Below are positions 10,417 to 22,229 of a stretch of DNA of 57,661 nucleotides, piece by piece (positions within the stretch are counted from its first letter, which is position 1; each line of letters opens with the position of its first letter). A program made the translations under genes and the position numbers. The stretch is from positions 1-57,661 of the forward strand of contig JADNRX010000347.1 of assembly GCA_015501595.1 (NCBI GenBank). Direction: 5' to 3'. Below the pieces are notes generated by a model. It was not told the DNA's origin. It did no database searches and saw only the letters and a program-made list of their open reading frames with translations. This DNA is from Hymenopellis radicata. Lineage: Eukaryota; Basidiomycota; Agaricomycetes; Agaricales; Physalacriaceae.

Positions 10417-11470
10417 ATGGACCTATGCTTTCTCAGTACCCGAATACTGAGGATTAAAATGTTGACTCTCCACGTACAGCACTTGGCAGAAAGGACTTGG
10501 GGGAAGTAAAAGCGGGGGCGTCTCAGGACCGACAGTATCTGCCCGATGATGACGTTCCGTGACGGAATATGCATGCATACACGTACTGCGCGTGAAGCGT
10601 CAGGATATAAGTATTCCAGGAATGGAGCAAGCGAAGGAGCCGAGTGAGCGTTGAAGGGAAGTTGTGTTTCCCGATTTGGCATGTACCTTTTTCCAAAAGA
10701 TCCACATTGTGAAAAAAGTTATTAATCTGTCGACAGGTCAGTTGTGAACAGCGCATCAGTGAAGAGCGAACATTCCTGACTCCAAGCGGCAAAGCCATTA
10801 AAGTCTCCAGTCCTCATGAGGCGGGACGAACTACATATAAGTGTAAGTGACAAGTCGCGTCGAGGTTAGCGATCAGCAGTGAAGCAAAGTGTTGACATTG
10901 ATTCTGAACCTGAGGATTTATCCTGCCTCGTTTAGTTTGAAGCTCATATATGGTATTAAAGGTGTTATGCTTGATTATTGTAATGGATTCAAGTCTACGC
11001 CACTCTGTCAAGTTGCTTCCCATGCGCAACAAACAAGTGCCCCTGGTGCAGCGGTTGTGCGGGTGTTCATGAGTAAAAGTCTAACGGGACAATTTTTTTT
11101 GGAATGCTCCAGTTCGACTCTGCAATAGGGCACGATCGACCGGAAATAGCGTAGCGCAGTGAACTTCTGAGGGCCGAAGGGTGTTCCATGACCGTGCACG
11201 CCCACGACATCATATAGTAAGACTGCTTGCGGCGCAGGCGGATACCGGCTAGCACGACGGTGCGATATGATATCAACCCAAACAGCCTCGGTTGCATAGG
11301 CCCTATATTACGGAGACATGTTGCCTAGGGATAATAATGTTCTTACAGAGTAGTACATGGTGATGACCAGGCAAGCGGATCTAATCATATACTAAAACAC
11401 AGAGATAGAATAGTAAATAGAAGAGTAGAAAAGTTCAACGTCGTCGATGCGTCATCCAGAATAGATGCGC
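10417..11470. other. intergenic, no gene supported
   Basis: About 1.05 kb upstream of the MYND gene and downstream of histone H3, which both run on the minus strand. Only short open frames occur, with no domain and no consistent splice chain. Confidence 0.4.
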
Positions 11471-12221
<751 letters not shown>

Positions 12222-13923
12222 GGGTGGAAAATAAGGTCTCTGAGACGATCTGCGGTGTCGAAAAGGCAAGCGGCGGGCGGGGGATGCTCGTGGACGGGAA
12301 GAAAGAGATGCGAGAGCAAGGTTCCAGCGTTGCTTGAAACCCCCCACAACAAACGCCCCTCTTTCTCACGCTCGTGCCATTTGGATTTCCTGCCGTTTGT
12401 ACTCTGGAACTTTGCTCTAAGTGTTTTCTGCGCGCCCTCGGCCCGTTTTCTGCCAATTTTTCTCGGCAATTCGCTTTCGATATGCATTTGCTATGGTTTT
12501 CGATTTTCTACGTATTTTTACGAGGGCTGAATGGGCAGGAGGAGAGCAGGTCGTTTTGAATGGTCCGTCACTCGGAAGTTTCCTTTTTGGGACTGCTACA
12601 CAGCCACGTCTTTTTCTGGGCTCTTGCTCGATCAGTCGAGATGATTGCGCCACCGCGACTTGACTCATGGCCTCAGTGGCGGTGCCGACGTGGCCGACTG
12701 CCAGGGGATGTGACCCCTGGACATTATCGTTCTCCAGTGTTATGTTTCTCTGATTCAGCTCACCGTGATCCGCCTTATTCTGTGGCCATTAATACTTGGC
12801 CCGTCCCATTCCACGAATAGGATGTGGGCCCAAGATTAGGTAGGAAACCACCTTTAGGGCAACGTCCGCACTAACTGACCCTCTCAGACCCAAATAGAAC
12901 GCGGAGCTAAAGGTATGCTTCGTCTATTTCAAGCCACTATTCAGCCGACAAATCATGATGCCTTCAAGTTGACATCCAGAACAAGACCCCGTATCGCTCC
13001 GACTCAAGGAGTCGCTTCTAGGTGCGCTCCATTGAACTTGGCACCAAAGCGGCTGCGGATTGAAAGCTGCCCCAAGTCTCGTCTTTCTCCCAATTAGTCG
13101 CCATAGAGTCTTCGCGCTTTTCCCTTATCACACACGTCAATCGAACGGACGGGCACTGTACTTCGAGTGCGCATACTGTACTCGCAATGGCGCAACATGA
13201 AGTGCGTGGCGTACAGCGTGTGGGTTTGTCGCCGAGTTCATTTCCTCTTTCGAGTCGATACTGCTATGGTTCTCCGCATTGATATACAAAGTGACTGATT
13301 TCCTCCAGCTCCTTGGTTGGTCCGCGAGCTAGGCATAGAAGCCCGACGAATGCGAATACTGTTTCCGCGATGCCCCAACATGAATCCTTCTGTCGAGGCG
13401 TTTCTCAAGCCTTGTGTATGTGTCCTTCATCGTCTTCGAATCACGCTGATATTTTATAGGATTGCCAAAGCGCTGGGAACTTGTCTAAGGACCAAGACCG
13501 CAGCTACAGTGAAAACGTGCTGCATCTCAGGAAACGACTGCCTTGTAAATTTAGTACTACTTGTATTTCATAGGATCAAAATACCAGACCTCAGTGCCAC
13601 CGCTCGAGAATCTTTAATGGGGAAAACTTTTGGATTCGCCACGTTGAGGGCCTGAAATTTTGTCGACGTGCTAGGTAGCGCGAATTGCAGGAGGGATAGA
13701 GGGCACGATATATCAAGCACCAACTTCCCAGAGCACCTACGATTCATATTCAATGGAGATGCTATTGACAATGGGGTGGATGCCGCATTTCATGTATTGC
13801 AGGCGAGAATTGCCTCAGCGTGGGCATTCTTATTATTTAACTGTTCTTCATCGATGGGAGTATGGAAGAGTGCAAGGATAAACAGGCTGTGCATAAATAA
13901 ATAAGAAAACAGTCCAAGAATGT
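12222..13923. other. histone promoter region and intergenic DNA, no gene supported
   Basis: About 1.7 kb without a gene I can defend. The part next to 12222 must hold the H3 promoter. I looked here for a divergently transcribed H4 gene, the common fungal arrangement, and found none of its characteristic segments on the plus strand. Confidence 0.45.
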
Positions 13924-15163
13924 TCAATGAAAGCGTGGTTTCAACACAAAAAGAGCGGTAAATGCGAGCAAAAACAAAGGATTGAACGCGAGCAAAGAGG
14001 ACGCAGCGTCACTGGAGCCTGACGAACCCGAAGTTGACGACGACCCATTCCCTGACGATGATGATGTGACCGACAAATTGCGGGGCGCGTACTCCGAAGG
14101 CACCGTGAGCACAATGTTGTCAAAATCTACGAATCGTCAGCCGAAGAAGAGGCATTACGTGGGGATAAAGGACCGACCGAAGAACGAATGGTTCACCCCA
14201 GCGAGGTTCTCTACTTTGAGCGTATGTACCGAGGCGTCGAGGTTGGACGCGAAGTACTTGATGGTGGGCTGCTGCTCCTCGCACGTTTGTCCAAACGCGC
14301 CGCCACATCCAGAGGTTGCGTTGAACGTTTGTGCGGTGCCATTGTCCAGATATACATTGTACTCTCGGTGGTCATTCTTCTTGTCTCCAAAAAGGTATAT
14401 GGCGGAGGCTGCAGGATTGATTTCAGTACATACTATAGTCATGAAAACGCATAGTGAACAAACCTTGGAAATCGAGAGTAAAGGAAGCAAGATCGCCATT
14501 GGTGTAAGTCGTGCCTCCACCGCTGAAGTTGCCAGACGAATTGTTGTCCCATTCGCCAGAGTATGTGATGGAAGGATCGGTCTCTTCAAGGGTCTTGTTG
14601 GATATGGTCGCGCTAGAACAGTTTCAGTTACATATTACCCTGGGATGGTCGCGTACCCTGCAGGTGCCATTTGAACAGTCATGTAAAGGAAATCAAACAG
14701 GAAAGCGTTCCCGCCCTTGTCCCCGTCCAATTTACCAAGATTTTTGAGCGTCAAGGTGTGATTCGTGTACGCCAGCTTGTCCGTGCTATAGAGCAGGTGG
14801 GGTGCCGTCCCGTTCTCTGCAGCATAAGCAGACAAGGTGGTCTTGTTGTCATCTATGCCGACTTCAAATGACCCATATTCCGGTCCTGCCATGCCGTAGA
14901 CGTAGATAGCTGGGCCTAGTAAAACTTGCCGTTGAGCTCCGAAGAAGAAGAGCACAAGACATCGTACCCGTGAAATTCAGGCTAATAGACGCGTCAATCT
15001 GTTCCGTTCTGTGGTAGGTGCCCAGCCACCAAGGAGTGGTTTCGAGGTTTACATCCGCGCTGAATGGGTCAGGCGTCACCCAAGGCGCCTGGTCGGGAGA
15101 GTAGGAGAGGATGCTGTCGAAATCGTCGACGGAGACATTCACGTTGAGAGCAGAGGCGTCCAT
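13924..15163 (-). CDS. membrane- or GPI-anchored extracellular protein with two carbohydrate-binding-like repeats
   Basis: Five exons (14968-15163, 14657-14915, 14464-14612, 14178-14408, 13924-14126) join through GT-AG introns of 44-55 nt to 345 residues. The product has two beta-rich repeats of about 135 residues, each following the pattern DD/DTDP, YSP/YSG, LNFTGPAIYVYG or ASAIYLFGDKK, then HTLTL or HTLKVEN and a final F-D-F-D type strand. This tandem layout is typical of Agaricomycete secreted or membrane proteins with galactose-binding-like sandwiches. Several N-x-S/T sites are present. The C-terminus has a Gly/Ser linker and a hydrophobic tail (LLAFNPLFLLAFTALFVL), either a transmembrane segment or a GPI signal. 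No signal peptide is seen from this start. An upstream exon (15227-15361) could be spliced on in frame but adds a charged leader. Ligand unknown. Confidence 0.75.
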
Positions 15164-15675
15164 GGTGGTCTCTGGTCAAGCTGAGCTCGCGCCAAGCCAT
15201 GCATGAAACGTGATGATCGGACAGTTACCTCCGTGACCGTCGGCAAACTCCGTCGGTCGTGGGGAGATTACAAGCGGAGACTTCGGCCGGTGATGGATCT
15301 CGAGGTGGGACGTCGACAGAAGCCTGTTGTCCTGCCAAGGTTTCTTGCTCATGTCTGTCATGTTTGATTGGTTCTCTTACTTTTATTTACTGCACTGTCG
15401 GCGAGGGCAACTAGTAGTTTGCTATTATTTGTACCTGAGTACCTTTGTACGTAGTCGGCTTATCACATCGTTTCATCGTTTCATCGGTCGTCAGCTTGAA
15501 AGTCATGAGTATGAGTAAATACGAGGCAGAAGCAAGTTGGAAAAGCAAGTAAATCTCAAATGTTTAGACCCTCTCCTGCGAAAACTTCTACGAACCAATG
15601 TAACAGATCTTTCTGGTCTTTGAGAACGATGCTTGTCATTTTTATTCCGGATACGACGATAAGTGATAGAGAATC

Positions 15676-17587
15676 CTAACGGCCATTCGTGCTTGCCATC
15701 GCATACATTTCAGCCTGATAACGTTGAATGTAATCTAGCACATCTCCCTCATTGACCTGCTGAAGGTTGCCAGCTTCCCCCAACTCCGTCATCCGCCTCT
15801 CGACCTCCTTCTCCGCCAAGGTCCAAACCGCCTCTTCGGGAGCATACGAAGATATAGCTATCGCCTCACCAACAACGTGAACGCATCTCGGGTCCTTCGC
15901 TCCAGGAATCCGCGTGCTTTGGAACATACCAGGCTTCGGAAGTGCCTCCAGCTGCTCAGGCGTCATCTGCACTGCAAGAACGCGCAGCAAATGTGGAGCC
16001 GTGGATAGGATGTTATGGCAAATCAACCCGGGCATGATGATGCTCGTAATCTCGCGGGCGCTGCTAGGGTTGATGCGAACCAGGATATGCGTGAGAGACG
16101 GCGCAGTTGACTTGCCAATGAAAAAAGGCGCGGAAAGCTTCACAGAATCGGGGACGTTGTTGATGTCCAACGTGAGATGGGTGATGGAGAGGGTAAGGCT
16201 TCCGCGCTCTAGTCTAGACCAAAGGGGAGGAAGATATGTACTGCGTATGGAGAGCCTTTTTAAAGGCAAGTTGGCGATGTTGATGAAGATAGCATTGAAG
16301 GAGGCTTGGACGGGGCCTTCCCGGTTTCTGTTGTCCTTGATACAGAGATCAGTCACGCCAGTGAACAGCTGCAGAAGGCGTTCAAGGTGCTCAACGCCAA
16401 TATCGACGTTAAGGGAGAGCTGTTTGACGTGCTGAGCGAAAAAGGCGGCGTCTTTGATAAGATAAATTGAATCCATGAAAGCCAGCACTTTCTCCTGTGA
16501 ATCAAACATGAGGCTGTGATATAGGATGGGTTCAATCCTGCAAGTCTCGTTAGAAGGATTTCTACATCGCGTGGATAGTACGTACCATCCGTGAGCCATT
16601 TTACAAACTCTTACGAGAGACAATCCAGTCGTCTTCTCAGACTCGCCGAGGACAGCCCTTTCGAAAATAACTCTCAGGAGATCGGGAGGAAGTTCGACGC
16701 GTTCTTTCTCTACGTCCAAGCTCAGCGCTGACAGATTAAGTTCGTCAGGCTCTGCTGCCCCGGCGTCGTTTCTGCGACGCTCGATAACACTTTCCGCAAA
16801 CGTCCAGACGTCATCACTCGGAGCCGACGATGAGACGCCACCACCATTCACGGCACTGACATACACGCAGCGAGGATCACTAGCGCCAGGCGGCATAGTC
16901 GTATCAGGCTTCCACTGTGCCTCGTTCTGAAGGAAGCTCCGTTCTACTTCTGCAATTTGCAGAGCGAGCACGCGAACCATTGGAGGGGATGTGCGAAGGA
17001 CATTGTCGCAGATTTCGCCGGGCTTCAGGATACTGATGAGCTCGCGCTTCGAGGCGGGATTGAAGCGGAGAAGTAGATGCGTTAGGGAAGGAGTGACATC
17101 GCTTTCATGGAGGGTGTAAAATGGCAATGAGATCGATACCGCGTCGGGAACAGTGTTGACATCGAGCGTCAAGTGAGTGAGGGGAAGTGTGACACCGCGT
17201 TTGTAGAGAATATACCAGAGGGGTGGAAGATACGTGGCGCGTATTGAGAGCCGTTGGAGGGGAATCTGTGACACGGCAAGCAAGACTGGATCGAAAACTT
17301 GGCGTATGGGCCCTTCGCGATTTACGATATCATGGACACAGAGATCCGTGATCGCAGTGCATACGCCAAGCACCTTTTCGAAATGATCTCGGGGAATGGA
17401 GGCGGTGATGGTCAGCTGCTTAACGTTCTTGATGTAGAAAGACGCGTCGCTGTCCAAGTTTGACTGAATAGATTCCACGAAAGGACCTGAGGTCTTTGCC
17501 GTATCAAGGACAAGGCTTTGATTTCTAAAGGAGATGTCACACAAATGTTGCTTGAGCGGAATATACATACTGATCCGTAGCAGGCAT
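15676..17587 (-). CDS. F-box protein with internally duplicated leucine-rich unit
   Basis: Exons 17571-17587, 16586-17524 and 15676-16537 join (introns 46 and 48 nt, GT-AG) to 605 residues. The protein holds two copies of one unit of about 240 residues. Copy 1 has LSIRATYLPPLWY, LTHLTLDVNTVPD and DPRCVYV; copy 2 has LSIRSTYLPPLWS, ITHLTLDINNVPD and DPRCVHV. An F-box-like motif (VELPPDLLRVIFERAVL, then SLVRVCKMAHGW) lies between them at about residues 290-330, in front of copy 2 only. Copy 1 therefore seems to have lost its own F-box when two adjacent genes fused. The last intron sits just after the F-box Trp and is a multiple of three. Likely an SCF adaptor; substrate unknown. Confidence 0.8.
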
Positions 17588-18021
17588 TTTGGTCGCTGCA
17601 ACACTTGATGTACAGCTAGTATTCAATGTTGCTCGATCCTGATGAAAGAAAGAGATCGGTGCTTGAGGGTTTGAGTAGTTAAGAAAGCAGACCTCTGCGG
17701 ACAAAATGCTGGACGTGGAAATGACGAATTCCACAACGATGATGGTCAAAGTCAAGACGCGTCCAACGCCGGCGATTGCCGTAGACCAGAGAGCATTTCG
17801 TACCTTTGTCCTGCCATGTTTCGGACCAATCCTTTTACGTGGGAGCTAGAATTAGCATCGACGTGGCTCACTACCGCGACCGGGGGTAGCATTGAAGAGG
17901 CAACAACAGGACGACGACACTGAGTAGGCCTGACTACCTGTCTCATCGTTCAGTCTCATCGCTCTGCCCACGAACTTCTTTAGTTCAAAATCCTGTTCAG
18001 GACGGTGCTCATTTATTCCCT

Positions 18022-18215
18022 CTTAGCCCCCGTATTCCAGCGGAAAGGCGTCTCTACGTACGCTGACTGACAACGATCATCCCAAAGTTCATCTCCCAGA
18101 CCCAGCGCTGGGATCACTCATGCATAAAGCGAGAGACGAAATAAAGCAACACGTACTTAGTATTCCCTAAAAGGAGCCACAATCATGCCGGGTCGTATCC
18201 GGACCGACTGCGAGT
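18022..18215. repeat. left arm of segmental duplication, copy A
   Basis: About 190 bases with clear similarity to 41366-41560, sharing stretches such as CAGCGCTGGGATCACTCATG. In copy B this arm lies directly next to the kinase copy, whereas here about 4 kb with two genes intervenes before the kinase gene A begins at 22230. No coding function is apparent. Confidence 0.7.
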
Positions 18216-18220
18216 ACTTA

Positions 18221-18253
18221 TGGTGGTGGTGGTGGTGGTTTGGTGGTGGTGGT
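18221..18253. repeat. TGG microsatellite
   Basis: A run of TGG units interrupted by one TT, immediately after the copy A duplication arm ends. It is absent from the corresponding edge of copy B. Confidence 0.85.
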
Positions 18254-19032
18254 CAGGAAGTTCGATCAGGCACAAGGCGGCATATCACATGATCGTGCTC
18301 CGTAAACATCCTGTTCCTGACCTTCACCGACTCGTTTATTAGAGTTTCGCTGCTCAAGCGCCCACGTTTTCAGCCCTCATATGCCCGAAGACCACCCTGT
18401 ATCTCATAATTTCTGTCGTAAGAGTTACAGGTGTGCTTAGCCGACGCCTGAGAAACGCTACCTTACCCACATCAGGATTTTCCGATGTACTGACATTGGA
18501 CGCAAGCGCATGGCGGGGAATACTGTCTTACAATCTCTCAAAGTCCAAACTATTGCCACTAGGGCGATGGAAGGCCCGTCAAAGGGTATGTTTGTCTGTT
18601 CACGGCATGCGAGCTTTTTACTCTGTTTACAACATTACGGAACTAGATATTCTTTTATTTTCGCGTGGGACCATCACTTCTCATGGAAACGTCCCCCTTA
18701 CGAGTGCGACGGCATCCACACGGCGCTCGACCCAGGCTCGACCTTTCTCTTCCACGGATTATGACCAGAGCTCCGTCTACTTCTTTCTTCATTACCTTCT
18801 ACTACTAGCACTGGCTTCCTCCCCTCGCCAGCACAGTGGATCTTCTCCCAGGACCCGGAGCCGAAGATGCTTTCTCCCATAGCGATGCTCTACGTTGCAA
18901 TGCTTGTTGCATTCGCGTGCGTCCATCTCTCCAGCCGCCCGTCTTTATTAACCAACCTCTGGAAACGGACTACTCAGATTTACTTCGCGTTCGTCTACCT
19001 TTATTCCTCCTCCTCGCACACGGCTAATACTG

Positions 19033-20541
19033 GGCAAAGTGACCGTCTTCCAAACCGTGATCTACTTCCAAAACTCACAAAAGGATCGCGTATGGACGAA
19101 GACCCTTGTCGGACTCCTCTGCGCTGGGGATATAGCACACCAGATCTGCTTGATACAAGCAGGTGAGTGTGTGACCTCGTTCTAGGTGTCGGGAATGCTC
19201 ATCCACGCAAGTGTACTTCTGGAGTATTAAAAACGGTAATGTGCGTTGACCGTGCAACCTTCCCTGTCTTGCTCGAGGATCCATCCTGATGAGCCACACA
19301 GGATCCGGTTGCGCTAAACGAGGTTCCTGCGGGCTTGTTTGTGCGTTACCGGTGGCTCGTAGAGGCGATCAAACTGACATTGGCTTCCATGATGTAGGGT
19401 CAAGCTGTCATGGAGGTATATTCCACAGCCGTCCGAGGTTGGGGCGTTAGAATGATTTAAACTACGCAGGGAATTATTGCGATCCTCGTTCAAGGGTACG
19501 CGTCTTCGCGTCTCTAGTCGCATGTGTTGATTCGTCTGTATAGATTCTATGCATATCGTATCAGTCGACGTTCGCCATCCCTCTCAAACTTTACCCTAGC
19601 TCTTGACCAATATGACAATGCAGTTAGTCGATCGTGGCTCTGGCCCACGCCTATAGTAAGCAACCAATCCGTCTGTCTATCATGTGGTGCTTAATGTTCG
19701 CCTCGAATCATAGATCCTCATGTCTGTCGGGCAAGCCGGTAAGACACATCGACTTCCTCATTTGCCTTGGCAGATAAACTTCGGGTCTCTATTTCACAGG
19801 ACTTCTCGCGCGTCAGTGTTCATATAAATGCAATCCATCCGTCGTCCTTACGCTAGTCTATAGTTTATATGACTCTTGTCACTCGGGAGGACACAATGGT
19901 TGGTCTGGGCAAAATCACGGTACATATTCGAGACTCTTACGCCTCCATTAACATAACATGTCACTCAGAATTATGCCCATGCACTTAACTCGACGACGGC
20001 TGCCACAGACATGGCCATCGCGCTAACCATGACCTGGCTCTTGTTGAGGAGTAAAACCGGATTCCGCCGGTAAGTTTCAACCGAATGCTAGCATGATGGC
20101 CTGGATGAACTGACTTCTGTTAGCTCGAACACGGTCATAGACCGTTTACTCATCTATTGTATCATGTCTGGCGCGGCGACGAGTGTAACTGCTATTCTCG
20201 TCATCATTATGGTAAGCCTATCGCGCCTTTGAAATCGTCGCTCACGATCGATACCCAGCTCGCAACCGTCCCAGCAACGAACGTGTACTTCCTCTTCTTT
20301 TTCTTCATACCAAAAGGTTTGAGGTTCCTCTTCGCCGCCGATACCACCCAGACTGATTAGCACGAATCAAGCATACTGCAACTCATGCTTGCTCATGCTC
20401 AATCGGCGGAGGAGTATCCAGGACTCCAGCTCCGTAGAGTGGAATGAATACAACTCCTCCGAGCATCGCCCTAACCGTATTGGACGCATTGTGGGACGCC
20501 CTTCAGGGCAGGCCTTGGCGAGCCTAGCTCGGCGCAAGTGA
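19033..20541 (+). CDS. DUF6534-type multi-pass membrane protein (5' exons unresolved)
   Basis: Recognisable exons are 19033-19162 (KVTVFQTVIYFQNSQKDRVW, the family's first loop), 19470-19495 plus an exon from 19544 (GIIAILVQGFYAYRIS), then 19969-20069 (MTWLLLRSKTGFRR), 20124-20211 (NTVIDRLLIYCI), 20259-20316 (NVYFLFFFF) and 20372-20541, which restores AYCNSCLLMLNRRRS and ends in TGA. The order and motifs match the fungal seven-helix family DUF6534, whose members end in a conserved N-S-L-L-x-x-L-N-x-R-R motif. The function of the family is unknown. The first exon(s) upstream of 19033 and the junctions between 19162 and 19470 and between about 19650 and 19969 could not be fixed, so the listed start is the start of recognisable coding sequence, not the start codon. 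Confidence 0.65.
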
Positions 20542-20787
20542 CTATTACGATGGAGACGTTTACGGATGATCCAGTGGGTGATGTGAAGTCTGGGTCGAAT
20601 AACAGAGACGCGAAATTGGTGATATGATGGTGGCGCCTTGGCACTCTGAGTTGGTGTGCCGACGTTGGTCAGGGTTTATCTTTATTGGTGACTTGGGTGT
20701 AGCCTACTTCGATGTAGGATGGCGATGAATCGTTTGAACACGGCGATAGTGTATTGGGATGTTTTCCTATCATTTATCCATGATTTA

Positions 20788-21829
20788 TCATACCCACTTG
20801 TTATAGAACGCCAAAGACTTCTCGAGTTCGATCTTCTCCATCTCCATCAACGCCTTGCTATCCTGACCGACAATAAGATGGAAAGGTGTTTCCGCATCCG
20901 CCCTGGTGATAACAGCCAGGCACTCCGCCGCGCCCTGCGCCGCCGTCGGTCTTTCTAGCCCCATACAGAGGGGACGAATCACACTCTCCATGTGAGTTCC
21001 GACGTACGCCGGATGTATCGGGAAGACAGTGATGTTCTGTGACATGCGGGTTAGATACGCGCCTAGCGCTATGCAATGGATCTGAAGTGGAAGTCAAAGC
21101 TGTGGTCGTTAAAGGAAAGATCCTGGGATACCTGGATGTTCCACGACGGTGCTAGTTCTTGAGTATATGTTCCCAGCAGGTTTTCGAGAGCTGGAGCACG
21201 ACAGGAATTAGATCTTATTTGGCATTCTTGCAGGAGAGCATACCAGCTTTGCTTGCGCCGTACCAGCCTGTTCCGGGGAACGGATGAATAGCTGTTTCAG
21301 ACGTAAACTGTGATAGGTTAGACACGCGTCGTTCCACGCGCCAAGACGGGGGTACCTGGAATATCTTGAAACCGCCCTTCAAGCGGAACAGTTCGACCGA
21401 CGTCTGTATGACCCCAAAGGTGCCAAAGAGGTTAACTTGGAAGTTGTCGGTTATGACTTGCTGTGGTAAACCCTCGATTTCACTGAGGTCGCCTCCAATG
21501 CCGGCGCAGCCAATGAAGTAGTCCAGCTTGCCGTACTTCTTCAAGACATAAGTAAGTGCGGGTTTGAAAGTCAGCCGGTCGAAGAGGTCGAGATGGAGGA
21601 CATCAAGCTTAGAGACAGGATAGGCGTCGGCGGAAACGGATAGCTGGGCAGGGAACAGCTCGGACTGGCGCACGGCGGCGATGATGATGGCGTCGTTGTC
21701 CGCGACCAGGAGTTGCTCGAGCATACACTTTCCAATGCCAGACGACGCGCCAGTTACTGCCAGTTGCCGTAGAGATGAGCCATGTTTAGCGCAAAGAGAA
21801 AAACACGTACTGAACCAGATGGTGGGCAT
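20788..21829 (-). CDS. short-chain dehydrogenase/reductase (SDR)
   Basis: Five exons (21811-21829, 21356-21756, 21244-21307, 21132-21190, 20788-21036) join in frame to 263 residues. Splicing restores the N-terminal Rossmann motif as MPTIWFITGASSGIGKCM (TGxxxGxG nucleotide-binding loop), CAGIGG (the NAG-like motif), then SETAIHPFPG and GWYGASKAALENLL, which carries the YxxxK catalytic pair. The C-terminal exon reads NITVFPIHPAYVGTHM, the usual position of the P-G motif. Length is typical of classical SDRs. These are NAD(P)H-dependent oxidoreductases; the substrate cannot be told. The last intron (21037-21131, 95 nt) is longer than its neighbours, and both sides of it carry an Asn-Ile, so that junction is the least certain. 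The gene lies in the part of copy A missing from the duplicated copy B. Confidence 0.85.
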
Positions 21830-22229
21830 GATGAAATGTCGAGATCGAGGGAGACAAATGTGAGGAGCGAATGCTGAGGGATGTAGGCCGTTGGATTTAC
21901 GACTAAACTTCGCATTTCTCTCAGGAAAGGGCTACCCCAATGTCTACCTACTTCTGGACGTCGAAAATGTCAATCAGAAGTCGACTCAAGTACAAGCGCC
22001 ATCAAACTTGATGGTGAATGTTTAAATCACGCGACAGTCGAATAAGACCAAAAGGAAATATGAGTTCTAGCCCTGTGCAAGGCAGGTGCAAGGGGTGGAT
22101 GAGCGCGCCACATCGCTGTTAAGGTTTGTTGCAACTGTACAGTTACTCGGCAATTCCCGAGCTCTCCTCCTCAGGCTGTTTACGGAATGCAAGTCGATGG
22201 TTAAGGCAGTCTTTTTCGTGAAGGAAAAG

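Noticed and set aside
12222..13900. Search for a divergent histone H4 gene next to H3
   Set aside because: None of the characteristic H4 segments was found on the plus strand, even allowing for short exons.
19163..19185. 23-base GT...AG stretch as an intron of the DUF6534 gene
   Set aside because: Too short for splicing in fungi; the true acceptor must be further downstream and was not resolved.
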